DNA of 64,000 nt. Source: Spongilla lacustris (taxonomy: Eukaryota; Porifera; Demospongiae; Spongillida; Spongillidae). The notes below the pieces were generated by a model. The model made no database searches, was not told the origin of the DNA, and saw only the letters and a list, made by a program, of their open reading frames with translations. Made by a program: the position numbers and the translations under genes. Shown piece after piece: positions 1 through 12,863 of this stretch. The stretch covers positions 4,141,921-4,205,920 of the forward strand of contig OX442437.1 in assembly GCA_949361645.1 (NCBI GenBank), read 5' to 3'. The stretch's first letter is position 1. Every line of letters starts with the position of its first letter.

Positions 1-978
1 CTATCACGGTAAAGTTAGTTGTTTGTACTGTCGTTTTTTGGTACAGGTTAGTGGCAACGCATTTTCTGAAGTAGATTTCTAGCCTTTGAAAATCCACCAT
101 TTTGGTGTCTTTTTGGGGGTGGAGGAATTAATATTTGCGCAATGAAGTGGGTTTTAACAGAGCGTTTAAAATTTAGCCTTACATTTCTTTTGGTCTAAAT
201 TTGACTCCATGCTCGTATGTAAATAGATTGAGCTTGAACTGAATTATTATTTATTCTTTAATCTCTTGGCTGGAGGGGGGATGGCAGCTACCAATTGTGG
301 CTCAATACTTAGTAAGTGTTCTTGCACAATGCGCATCAGGTTCTGCATGTGGTTGTGGATTGGAGCAAATGTCAAGCCAAGAATTTTGCATGAATTGACT
401 TGGCCCCTGAAAAGGGGGCTGTTTCTCCTTTGGGGTTATCGCCAACAATTTGGCTGGATATGTGGTGTATCCTTTCCTCACCAGCCAGACAGATTCCTGA
501 TGATTTGAGCCACCTGAAACACCAGTGAGTTAGAATTGAGCCTTTGCTGTATGTTGTGACACACCGCCTTAGAAGCCTCAGTGTATTCCAAGGTATGGCA
601 AGCCCAGCCTTAATCGCCGGCAATACATGTACCTGAACTTCAGTCCATGATGAGTAGGCAGCTGTAGTTTAGCTCTGGTGACATGCACGAATGTTATTGG
701 CAGAAGTGAGTGTATATATTATGTAACCTCTGTACAAGTCATTGACATTCACTTAACTGCTTCCCCTGTAGCAAGTTGTATGATGGCTTTGTCAGGACTA
801 GCTGGTAGAGATTACCCTCTTCAGCAAACTCGCTGCTTGCTTCTCCTCCTCAGGTGTAAGTGTTGGTGCACACTCATGCTCTTCATAGTCACCATCCTTA
901 ATATCCCTGCTGCAGTCTGTATACAGTGCTCCAGAACATCTGACAGCAGCATTATCACACTTGATGATAGTCTGACTA

Positions 979-1670
979 GGGGACCATCCTGGTGACCGTC
1001 CTCTGAGCAGCAGGGGATTTTCCTCTGGGCAGCAGGGGATCATCCTCTGAGCAGAAGGGGACCATCCTCTGAGTAGCAGGGGACCATCCTCTGAGCAGCA
1101 GGGGACCATCCTCTGGGCTGCAGGGGATCATCCTCGGAGCAGCAGGGGACCATCCTCTGATCAGCAGGGGACCGTCCTCTGAGCAGCATGGGACTGTCCT
1201 CAGAGCGGCAGGGGATCATCCTCTGAGCAGCAGGAGATCATCCTCTGAGCAGCAGGGGATCATCCTCTGAGCAGCAGAGGATCATCCTCTGGGCAGCATG
1301 GGACCATCCTCTGATCAGCAGGGGACCATCCTCTGATCAGCAGGGGACCGTCCTCTGAGCAGCATGGGACTGTCCTCTGAGCAGCAGGGGATCATCCTCT
1401 GAGCAACAGGGGATCATCCTCTGGGCAGCATGGGACCATCCTCTGAGCAGCATGGGACCATCCTCTGATCAGCAGGGGACCGTCCTCTGAGCAGCATGGG
1501 ACTGTCCTCTGAGCAGCAGGGGATCATCCTCTGAGCAGCAGGAGATCATCCTCTGATCAATCCTCTGAGCAGCAGGGGATCATCCTCTGGGCAGCAGGGG
1601 ACCATCCTCTGGGCAGCATGGGACCATCTCAGAGCAGCAGGGGACTATCCGTCCTCTGAGCAGCATGGAC
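979..1670. repeat. 22-bp minisatellite
   Basis: About 31 head-to-tail copies of a unit close to GGGGACCATCCTCTGAGCAG plus CA. Variants swap GAC/GAT and GAGCAG/GGGCAG/GATCAG. The open frames through it, for example on the minus strand at 798-1109, are products of the repeat and not genes. Confidence 0.95.
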
Positions 1671-2162
1671 GGTTCATAGCAACATATGCTGCTATCCACT
1701 CCCAGAGGCATTTGGAGCACACCAGTGCACCACACAGCAGTTCCAGTGGCTGTGAGAGGGTGTTGGAGCACAGTGCACACTTCAGCTCCTTTAGCATTGA
1801 TAGGTTGTTAGCTCTTGCCAAAGGTGGGCTAGGCTCACTATGGAGAACTAGAGGAGGGGCAATCTTCTCAAGATGACCTCTTATGATGTCATATGTTTAC
1901 TTGTTTTGCCACTCAAATAGCATCACTACGCATTTGTGATGCACTCACTTTGTGATGGCACAGATGGTTCTCTACATACCCAGCTTACATTGCATGCAGA
2001 ACATCTCAGGGTTACATCATCCCCAGATGTGTCAATGTCAAAAGCTTTTTTCAGAATGCTATGCACTCAGAGCTGGTTCTTTTCTTTGCCCTGTACTTCG
2101 TTAGCCTCTGCCCACACACTCTGCAATGTATGGAAATTGTAATCCATACCTATAATGTATAG

Positions 2163-2192
2163 GCAGAGATAATATATAATCTCTGGTAACGT
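2163..2192. repeat. Small CAGAGATAAT hairpin
   Basis: A short palindrome of the form CAGAGATAAT...ATCTCTGG. The same motif recurs near 29,551, 30,114, 36,688 and 60,356. Confidence 0.6.
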
Positions 2193-2616
2193 ACGTCGAT
2201 TATTCATGCAATACGCTCAGCTTGTTCGTGGTGACAGAAAATGCGTTGCCACTTCAGGTTAGTAAATTCTGGTAGCCACATGCCTCCTGAGCATCGCTGT
2301 AGTACTCATACCTTCCAGTTCAGTCACCAAAGGCTACGTCGTCGCATTTAGTAACGCCCTCCTTCTAAATACGTATCGCGTGACCTTGCTAAACGGTATG
2401 CGCATGCTATCTATGTGGAATTTCAATTGTGCGCATTGACTGGACATGACAGGAAAAGGAATGCAGTGTTTGAGTTCGTTTTCAGTGTTTGATTTGCTAG
2501 TTCTGGTGAGTTATGGTTTGTTTTTAAACATCAGATGTCTATAATGAGCCATCAGTTAAGAAATATATGGTAATACCGTAAATGATCTAATTGTTGACTT
2601 TGTTTCCAGCCGCATA

Positions 2617-2860
2617 CAACCGTGACTTATGTACACTTGCTAAATCAACTACTGTACCGCATTGTGGTATATACCTCCAAATTTGGGTATACAGCTATAG
2701 GGTATATATGCCTCTACACATTATACTCAGTTTGGCATTATTATGTTCTACGGCGTGGGATTCGTGCCAAAATACCTTTCCCATCTACCGCACTATGTAT
2801 ATACATGCTAAATCAACTAATGTATACAACTCCGCATAAGCTATATACCTCCGCAAAAGC
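2617..2860. repeat. Dispersed repeat, inverted relative to 28,640-28,810
   Basis: Text such as GCTAAATCAACTACTGTACC, followed by a GCATTGTGGTATATACCTCC block and a GGCGTGGGATTCGTGCCAAA block, matches the reverse complement of 28,640-28,810. An inner part of the sequence (ACATGCTAAATCAACTAATG) repeats again at 2805. The open frames here are not convincing genes. Confidence 0.7.
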
Positions 2861-2868
2861 TAGTTTCG

Positions 2869-3110
2869 TACCCAGACCCACTTCACTCCACAGCAGCGGG
2901 TGGATTACACCACCGTAAGTCGACACCAGCTGCTGTGGAGTGGGTCTGGGTATGAGACCATGCATAAGGGATTATACACCTCTAGGCTGGGGACCAGACC
3001 CTATAGCCTGGTCCCCAGGCTAACATACTTTCGTATTACATCACATTCTGTACTGTAATGACATTTTGTGTCAATTGTTGTTATCTCGTACCCAGACCCA
3101 CTCCACAGCA
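2869..3110. repeat. Hairpin with TACCCAGACCCACT arms, plus a second hairpin with GGGGACCAG arms
   Basis: 2869-2958 is an inverted repeat with arms of about 25 bp (CCCAGACCCACT...CACAGCAGC and its complement). A third, direct copy of the arm is at 3089-3110. Inside, 2983-3022 is a palindrome with TGGGGACCAG/CTGGTCCCCA arms. Related text occurs at 28,264-28,290 and 28,377-28,411. Confidence 0.75.
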
Positions 3111-3111
3111 A

Positions 3112-3139
3112 GGGGGGGGGGGGGGGGGGGGGGGGGGGG
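3112..3139. repeat. Poly-G tract, 28 bp
   Basis: Uninterrupted G run read directly. Its true length is uncertain because such runs are difficult to sequence. Confidence 0.9.
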
Positions 3140-3287
3140 TTGGATCGCATCACTGCTACCTGAAGGGAGAAGTAACCACACAACCTGCTCAGGGGTGCTG
3201 AGCTTCATTCAATCAACATAAGATAGGAGGAATCAGTTGTAATACCTTTATCATTGTCATCAATCAATGCCATAAGTGCTGTTCAGG

Positions 3288-4911
<1,624 letters not shown>

Positions 4912-5467
4912 CAGGGTGTTTCACAATCAAGGAAAAATTAACCACAAGCAGTTAATTAACTTAAAATTGATAAATTCTCGATTAACGTTAAAAGAAACTA
5001 AATATTGCTTTAGTAATTAATTTAATAAAATCAAAAATTTTAAATTAACGAAAACAAATTAATAAAACATACCATTTTAGAGATATCCAAACGCTCCAAC
5101 ATTTCATGGAATTGTAAAAATATCAACTTGGCCGAATTTATTAATAAATTCAAACCACTAAATCGAGATAAAATGCCCCCTAAATCAAGTACAATGCGAA
5201 AATGAAGATTTCAATCTTGAATAACTTCTAAATGGAAGCAGTTAATTAAGTACAGTTTGCCATTTTAACTAACCATCAACCCTACATTTATTGACATTAA
5301 TAAAAATGAATAGGGGTCTTGAGACTTTTATCAACATATTAACCATTAAAGATTTTATTTCACCAGCATGTCTTCTTTAACTGTTAGAACCTTTAACGAC
5401 AATTACCAGCAAATTAACTGCTTGTGGTTAATTTATAAACAATTTTCCTTGATTGTGAAACACCCTG
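4912..5467. mobile_element. MITE-like element with long terminal inverted repeats
   Basis: Both ends read CAGGGTGTTTCACAATCAAG inward. The inverted repeat resumes after an 11-bp indel with AACCACAAGCAGTTAATT. The element is 556 bp, AT-rich and has no coding capacity. The CAGGGTGT start is similar to mariner-type termini, but a TA duplication is not clear at both sides, so the superfamily is not certain. Confidence 0.85.
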
Positions 5468-6029
5468 CAGTGCAGTGATCTGTACATATTATTCCTTTTT
5501 TTTTTACCAGCTAGATGATATGTCTCTCAGATCCTTCAACTTCATTTGGTAATTATTCCCCAAATTAACTATCACTTGGAGATATGCAAACCTGGATCAT
5601 TCACAAAATGTTGGCAAACACCACTTCAACTGTTGATTCAAGGATAGCAATGTTAATGCTCAAGAGATGTTTGGTGATGATGAGGTTCATGTATGGTTAG
5701 AAAGGTAGTTGTTATATATGTGGTCTGAGGAGATAGTTGATTCTCCCCTTAGAATAGCACTTGATTGATGACAATGAAGCTACAAAGGTATTACAATACC
5801 TCCAATCTTGTGTACATTGAATGAAGCTCAGCACTCCTTATTGACGAGGTTGTGTGGGGAGGACTATGGCTATTCAGAATTATTTTGCACAGGAAAGTAT
5901 CTCATTGAATGGTCATTGGTCCACACAATGTTTCCACAGCTTGCTGACTGAACATGTAAGCTGCCATTTGTTGTACCTGTATTGTGCATATTTTTAATTT
6001 GGTGTGTGCACATCAATAAACTTTATAAG
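5468..6029. other. Non-genic
   Basis: No gene seen. The text resembles degenerate copies of sequence near 3,200-3,550 (for example 'gttcaagnnatgtttggtga' phrases), which suggests an old local duplication. Confidence 0.4.
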
Positions 6030-6369
6030 TACAGTCTACCCGAGCTCGATGCTATCGCCCTCGATCACTATCGCACTCTATGGCTCTTGCTACTATCGCC
6101 CCTCGTTGCTATCGCTCTCGCTACTATCGCTATCATAACATATATTGCCACGCGATTGTATTAAAACCCACACTTCAGTCTTTACCACTCAGTGCTATAC
6201 AGTATAATATTTAATGATATTCAAATCACTCGATCGCTATCATATCTGTGTACACTTGCCAAATTACATTACTTCCCACACCTATATCAATAGACCTCGC
6301 TACTAGCGCCCCTCGATGCTATCAGTCGCGCTTGTCCGGATCCGGCGATAGCATCGAGAGTATACTGTA
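6030..6369. mobile_element. TA-flanked MITE (Tc1/mariner-like)
   Basis: Left end TACAGTCTACC then CTCGATGCTATCGCC. The right end reads, as its complement, TACAGTATACT then CTCGATGCTATCGCC. The interior contains many 'GCTACTATCGCC' subrepeats. TA at both outer ends fits a TA target duplication. Non-coding. Confidence 0.8.
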
Positions 6370-8026
6370 TACATGTATATGACAATGCTGTAGCATGGTG
6401 GGCGGGTTCATAAATAACTGAAGAATAAATTTATTTATTCATATATTTTGCTCAAGTGGATATATAGATTTGGGAATATAACATGCACATAAATACTATA
6501 CACATGCACTTGTAAGCTACAATACTACAAAGTGTATTATTAGTAAGCAGCCAAACGTTCAGAGTAGGGTCTTCTCATGAGCTTACACCAGAGTCATATT
6601 ATGGCAGTTGACATACATGTAGTGTCCTAGGAGATCCAAAGGGTGCTCTGGATGGAGGTGCATGAGCATGGTGAGGTGTGTAATCCTAGCCACCACTAGA
6701 TGACCATTTGATACTTATTGTGGTCTAGGAGAAGACACAGACCAGAAAATACTCCAAATGCTCTGTTGAATCATTAGATTTGGTTTCCTGTAGAGTAGAG
6801 GACTGCATCATCTGCATGGAACTCAGCCAACAATGTATTTGAATCAACGCATGAGGCATTTGTATGTAAAAGTAAGAAAAAAATCTTCCTTATATCACTG
6901 GCTTAGTTGCACATATGGAGAAATCAACGGTCACGAAAGTTGCGGTTTGTAAATTTTTGGATTTCATTCCGCGGTACGTTCCATAGAGAATGTATGGCGT
7001 TTTTACTAACTTGATTATTATTTACTTAACTAACGGACCTGCAACTTTTGCCACCCTCTAATACTACTCTAAATGATGTTTAAATGTAGGCAATTTCAAA
7101 TTTTGTACCTTGTACCGTCCAAAATTCTGGGACCATTTCTGAAAATATGGTGTTCCATAGACTTGTACACAAAATGGAAAAAAATCATGCTAATTAAGAT
7201 ATTCCATTACTTATAACTAATGAACAGAGGGGGTTAGAACTTTTGCCACCCTCTGAAACAATTCTACAACTATCCAAATATTATAATATATAAAAAAATG
7301 TGGACGTTGTCGTGAAGAATTTGGGGACCATTTTTAAAAATAGTAAACCAGTTTTGGTGCAATAAGGCGCCATTTTTAAATGGCGTTTCTATGGGTTGCC
7401 ATAGATATTGGTTTAACGTGAGACCTCTAACCTGGACACGCCCATCTAGGGCAATTCTGCGAGGGTGTAGTCGAGGCAGAGGGCGAGGTGGGCCAGGGGG
7501 TGGGATAGACAGGGGGAAATGAGCGTATAAACATTACAATGCAAAAGCTTCCAGTCAGTGTTTTCTACACCGAGTAGACTGATCGTTGTCTTGAAATTAG
7601 AATGATATTGTAGGCTGTCGACCGGCTGCTCAGATATCTACGTACGCTGGCAACAGTTCGTATATGAAATTTTTATGTTGGCGGATCCTATATCGAGTGT
7701 TTGAGAAACAAACCAGCAGCCATTGCATGTGGTTGGATTTGGAATAAACTTGTGGGAAACGTGATCACATGTACATGACCGTGATGTACAATGCGACACC
7801 TCCAGTTATTACAATAACACAACTGAACAGCGCTAGCAACGCTAATATTTTGCAGATCCGAGGTAAGAAACTTTAAGCACGTACTCGATATCGATGTGTT
7901 AAGTAACAGTGTGATTCTGTGAATAGTTAGGTTCGAATCGTATGTAGTAATAAATAGCGCCCTTCAAAAAGCGAGCATTTATTAGAAATCATGTATTATT
8001 GCATGCTGTACTGTACTGTTGTAGTA
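6370..8026. other. Non-genic stretch
   Basis: No gene was recognised. Two diverged copies of 'aacttttgccaccctct' with similar following text sit at about 7,036 and 7,240, each preceded by 'ccatag' phrases, so part of 6,930-7,400 is an old tandem repeat. Nothing else stands out. Confidence 0.5.
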
Positions 8027-8194
8027 TACAGTGGAACCTCGAAATGCGGACTCCCTGAAATACGGACACCTCGATAAACAGGACACTATCTCTAGGTCCC
8101 AAACAAGTTACTTTGAAAGGTTCCAACCCCTGAATAAAGGAACCTCAATTATCGGGACACTTGAGAGGTGTCCGCATTTCGGGGTTCCACTGTA
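8027..8194. mobile_element. pogo/Tigger-like MITE, 168 bp
   Basis: TA + CAGTGGAACCTCGAAATGCG at the left. The right end is its complement with one mismatch in 22 bases, followed by TA. The interior is further self-complementary ('cggacacct', 'aggtgtccg'). The CAGTGGAACC(T/C)CG terminus is the established pattern of Tigger/pogo-type elements. Non-autonomous. Confidence 0.88.
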
Positions 8195-8265
8195 GTTTAG
8201 CAGTGGCATATCGATTATGTATTGCGAAATGGCTCGCGTCCTACATCTAGGACGCATAACCATCG

Positions 8266-8437
8266 CCCAGCAAAAGCTTCTTGCGCAAGAGAACTTGTCC
8301 AACACTTGCCACCTCTTGCCCAAGATCTTAATTGTCCAAGGTGCCAAGATTATGGCGGCCAAGGATCTTGGGCAAGATTCTGGGCAAGATTTGGCCTATT
8401 GGGGCCCAAGAATCTTGAGCAAGAACTTTTTGCTGGG
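8266..8437. mobile_element. Small inverted-repeat element
   Basis: CCCAGCAAAAGCTTCTTGCG at the left pairs with the right end, whose complement begins CCCAGCAAAAAGTTCTTGCT. The interior repeats CTTGCCCAAGATC/GGGCAAGATT. It has no coding capacity of its own: the ORFs through it are structural shadows. Confidence 0.7.
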
Positions 8438-8621
8438 TATCCTAGATCTAGGATGAACTTAGAATGCTTTTCCTTATCAATTTTGGCTGAAACAGTGGGA
8501 TTTCTTTTTGAAGCATGGTCATAATACAATACATTGGATACATGGACATACACAAATACACTGATATATAAACATATACAACTAGACTACACACAATGTA
8601 CACAAAATGCTAACTATATAC

Positions 8622-9020
8622 CTACCTTACATCACTTTGACTGATGCTACGGGAAAGGATGGCAATGGCATTAGCTCGTACCAGGTGAAGGTTCAGTTGC
8701 CCGTAGAGTTCGGTAAGAACCACTGACTTTGTCTTGGATGAGCAAGTGGCTATTCGAGAGGCTAGCTGCGAGATAGACTCCAAAGCCTCTTTTCCCCAGG
8801 CCCCATACGACTCCACCACCAATGGTGCACAGACCCAATCAAGTTCCTTACATTTGGTGTCATTGGAGGAGTGCTTTCTCAGCTCAGTTGTCAGTGCAAC
8901 TACTCCTTTTTTCACACTCGCTTCCAAAAGAGTTGTAGGATTAAGCGGAGATGTGACAGACAAGTCCAAAGCTGCTGGCTTGCCCAAGACCCAGTTTGGA
9001 TACATGTATGTGTATTTTGG
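8622..9020 (-). pseudogene. C-terminal fragment of a non-LTR retrotransposon polyprotein
   Basis: The minus frame reads about 130 residues and ends with a stop at 8622. The layout matches the conserved tail downstream of the reverse transcriptase in many sponge and cnidarian non-LTR elements: 'DLSVTSPLNPTTLLEAS', a spaced 'KHSSNDTKCKELDWVCAPL', then 'VVESYGAWGKEALESISQLA' and a final 'LYGQLNLHLVRANAIAILSR'. The finger, palm and endonuclease parts are absent upstream, so this is a 5'-truncated copy, normal for such elements. It is open throughout, so truncation may be recent. The family assignment comes from memory of the motif order. Confidence 0.75.
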
Positions 9021-9780
9021 TTAGTTGAATTAAATGAAGATCGTAGCATGTCTTCAACACATCTATCTACGGATTTCTGTAAAGATGTTTTCTCCAATTT
9101 ATCGCTTTTTTTTTTGGTAAGCCGAACTTTAAACGGATGTGAGGTCTACAGAATCCATGTTAGTAAACATCGCATAATACAGTACCACAGTTGATTGTTT
9201 CCATCAAAATACTATTCAGCAGTAACACACGCCCATCTGCAGATATCATGCGTGAGTAATGCTGTTGAAGATGAATCGAAACTTGTGTTACATTCTATTC
9301 CCTATGGTATAGCACACATAGGTATCTTTGGTTTCTAAAATCAATATTTGCTTTTCATAAATGACTTAAATACACTATTGACTGCTCTTTTTGGTGTTTT
9401 GCATGCAATCTTAATGTTTTGCCTCTTTATATTCATTTTCAGTTGTAAATATTGGGCTGATAGAACATACCTATATCACCAATATTTCTTCTTAATGTTT
9501 CTTTTGCTAGCTGCTGGGCATGACGGAACACTTTGCAATGTTAGTTCCAAAGTTATAAATCTCGCTCTTCATTTTACTATTGTAAGAAATCTCTTTATTG
9601 GCTAAATCAAAACTTAATAAGCTTATGTACACGCTAAGATCTGGCCTGGCAGAAGGCTATAAAAACTGGTTGGGCTGATTAATATCCATTAGGTTAATTA
9701 ATATTTATCATTAATTAATATTAATAGTCATTACATTGTTTATTAATATGTACATATAATTAAGCATGTTTATTCATGAT
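9021..9780. other. Non-genic, AT-rich
   Basis: Contains 'attaattaatatta' blocks at 9,670-9,760 that resemble those at 10,225-10,262. The two AT-rich blocks flank the hAT fragment, perhaps marking its insertion. Confidence 0.4.
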
Positions 9781-9789
9781 TAAAATGCT

Positions 9790-10187
9790 CCGAAAAGCTT
9801 TTCTTGAGCGTGAAGAGTGGAGATAGTTTCATCAATGTCTTTTGTAGTGAACGGTAGAGTATACATGCAGTTTCTCTGCATGGGTAATCGCTTGATTCGT
9901 GTTAGCGAAATGCATCAGTAGCTGCCTTCCAGTTATTGTACCCTCTAGTCAGAAAGGCTTCCTCGGCATTTTTTTGAAGTCATTTTGAAATCTCTGACAG
10001 CCTTAACGTAAGCAGGACAGAATACCTTGTCATCCGACTCGCGGTAATGTAACCATTTCCACTTGGAAAACCAGATCGGCTGGAAGCTACAGTGCTGTCT
10101 TCCTATCTCCCTTCGCGGGAATTTAAAACCTGCTGGTTGATGGGGGGTATCTGATACTACGAGTAATTTTGCTTCGAATGTAGCCAT
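9790..10187 (-). pseudogene. hAT-type transposase N-terminus (TTF zinc-finger region), frameshifted
   Basis: From an ATG at 10187 the minus frame gives about 72 residues including 'CSFQPIWFSKWKWLHYRESD', the hallmark of the TTF-type zinc finger found before hAT dimerisation domains (ZNF862/ZMYM6-like proteins and transposons). The frame breaks in a run of seven A (9969-9975, read on the minus strand). The next frame continues with 'AEEAFLTRGYNNWKAATDAF', the expected following motif, then a stop, then a third frame 'LPFTTKDIDETISTLHAQEK'. The usual CHTC pair reads CPAY, so one metal ligand is also lost. The catalytic domain is absent. Confidence 0.8.
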
Positions 10188-10540
10188 TGAATGCGCTGCG
10201 CAATGTATAATGAAATATTTAAAAACTATTAATTAATATATCCTTAATATTAATAGTTATAAATGGCATTGACAGCCAAATCTGGTAGGGCTCAGTATAG
10301 CCCACCCAGCCCACCCGGTTCCGCCGGCCCTGAAGATAAATACACTACTCAGTTCAATATTTTAAAATGTGGATTTGACCCTTTGTCCGGCTTACATTTG
10401 CCAATATATAGTTGTTTAAAATATGCAGCATGTGATGATGATACGGATATATACTACTAGTTGATTACGTGCCTTTGAATCATTGCACGTGTCGGTGTAT
10501 ATGTAAAAGTGTTAATTTGATACAAGGATGTCCACTAAAT

Positions 10541-12781
10541 TCATGTAGTTGAACTCATTCTTCGTTGCTTTCTCGTAGCTTTAATGCCCTCTGACCAGTA
10601 CTCATCATCCTTCTTAGTGTATGCTCTTCTTTTTCTGCACAGGTGTTGTGTAGCACCCATTCTTTGTTCTGTGAGTAGTATCTCCTGTGCAGGGTCCCAT
10701 TTACTTGAACTGAAGTAGCTGCACTTTGCTATATCATTTAGTTTTTCCACTCCTGTTGATATGATATACAAGGGTTATGAAAAGAGCAACATTTCTTCTC
10801 TATACGGTTATGTGCATACATATAATTCAAATATTACCTTGGCAACTGAATTGCTTTATATTACCATATAAAGCAATCATCTCAGGAACATGGACTGCCA
10901 TTATGTGCATATATGGGGTGACATTGGCCTTCTGATATCCCTGAGCTACAGTGGAAAGTGCAATGAAGTTTGCTATCCACTGCTCTGCCTAAATGGGATG
11001 AATTATCATATGCTTATTAGTGATGCATATAACTGCAATTACCTTCGCTTTAATCATCTCACTGTTAGGTGTCCAACTTGATATGCATTTATACAGATTC
11101 TCAAAGTCCTGCAACATAATACTTTTTAAGTGTACATGTTGCCTCTTCATTTTAGTCCACAATGTAAGTTGTAAACGTTTTTTTAGTCACCCAATTGACT
11201 ACAATCTTATGGCTTTATACATGTAGTTAATGTAGCACTTAAAATCCTGCAATAGGAAGCTTGACTGCTTACTCACCTTCCACAATTGAGCAATGCGTTG
11301 GCTACACTCTGAAGGCAGGAACTCAGGAAAATGTGCTGGAAGTAGAGAGAGAATTTTCCTTTTTTCGGCTCCTCCAAGTGATGTCCAATCTAACTTAGAT
11401 GGATCATCTCTCTTCTTCCACATCTGGAATGGGACACCACACATCTGGAGTGCCTTTATCAGCTTCTGGAGGTTTAGTCCCTGTAGAGGATCACTATTCT
11501 TTCTGTTAGTCCTCACATCCATCTCAACAGCTTGTGTAATGATATTTCCAAGAAGAATATCAATAATTCTTAGGAATAAATGAAGTTCATCTGCAACAAC
11601 ATGGTCTAGATCTATAGGCAGCAGGGGTGCATGCTTCACACTATAGGACTTCTCTGCAGCACATCTTTCAATGTCCTCAATGCAGCGTCTCGTATGCAGT
11701 TTGGATGTGTTCCAACTGCAATATAAAACATTATAAACATTATTATACTACATATTTAATTATCGTACCGATCGGATGCTGGTACTAAACACCAAATGCA
11801 AGCATAAATCGAGTTAGCCTGCCCTAATCCAAGAAATAGTAGCACAAACTGTACACAAAAGGGTTTGAATTAATTAAATGTAGCACATGTAGTGGCACAC
11901 CACCTTCAGGTCTCCTCCTAGGTAAAATTCTAGCTCAAATGTTGTTCCTCTAACTTGTATTTTCCTTGATTCCATCAAACCTTTTACTTCATCCAACACT
12001 GGGCTTAGAGTTGCTGCCAGCATTTCATGACTTTCTGACATCTTTACCACAGCAATTGTGTGGTTGTCTGAAGAAAGAAAAAATACTAGGTAGGTGAACA
12101 AAATTGGGCATAGCATGCAAGTGCTGTGGCACCCTTCAAAGTACAATCTGTTCATAACTACATGGTGTCATGATCCAATATGCATTATGTAACTTGACTA
12201 ACCACGAGGTGAAAGTACTCGCTGCTGCAGATTTATTAAGCAAAAGGAAAAGAGGAAAAAGTTTAGACATCGGCTGAAGTTTGCACCATCTCCATTGATC
12301 TTCACTTTAATGTATTCACCTCTCAGCCCTGGGTGTGACTGTGCCTGGTGAACATCAGTGGAAAGATGATAGTGTTAAATACCAATGGTACTTACAAGAT
12401 TTTCAATCTCCTTTGATAACAGTTCAGTTATTGAACAGTACACACCATGGTGTGGTTCTGGCACACGGTACATTTTGGATCTCAGAGAGCTGTTTAGTTC
12501 TGTTCTGACTTGTTTGATTTGGTACGATCGTGGAAGGTTGGGGAGGACCATTGACAATTCATGATAAAATTTGTCACCGACGTTGAATCTATCAATCAAG
12601 TACAGCACCTGCAGATAAATTGTAAAAACTGTATATTTTGCCTCCAACACATGTGTATGCTTTTACTGTCTACAGGGTGCATGTATACGTACGGTGCTTG
12701 TTATGTAATGCATGTACCAGTGTAACTGATCTAGGTGTGTAAGGAGGAAAAAGCTACAATGCAAGTGTGTGTGTATGTGTG

Positions 12782-12863
<82 letters not shown>

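Larger units (their letters stand above)
51..2252. repeat. 18-bp perfect inverted pair enclosing 2.2 kb (possible old transposon ends)
   Basis: GTGGCAACGCATTTTCTG at 51-68 recurs as its exact reverse complement at 2235-2252. The interior has no convincing gene. 1-978 and 1671-2160 carry only short open frames on both strands, none with a family I recognise. No clear target duplication was found outside the pair, so a transposon reading is only tentative. Confidence 0.3.
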
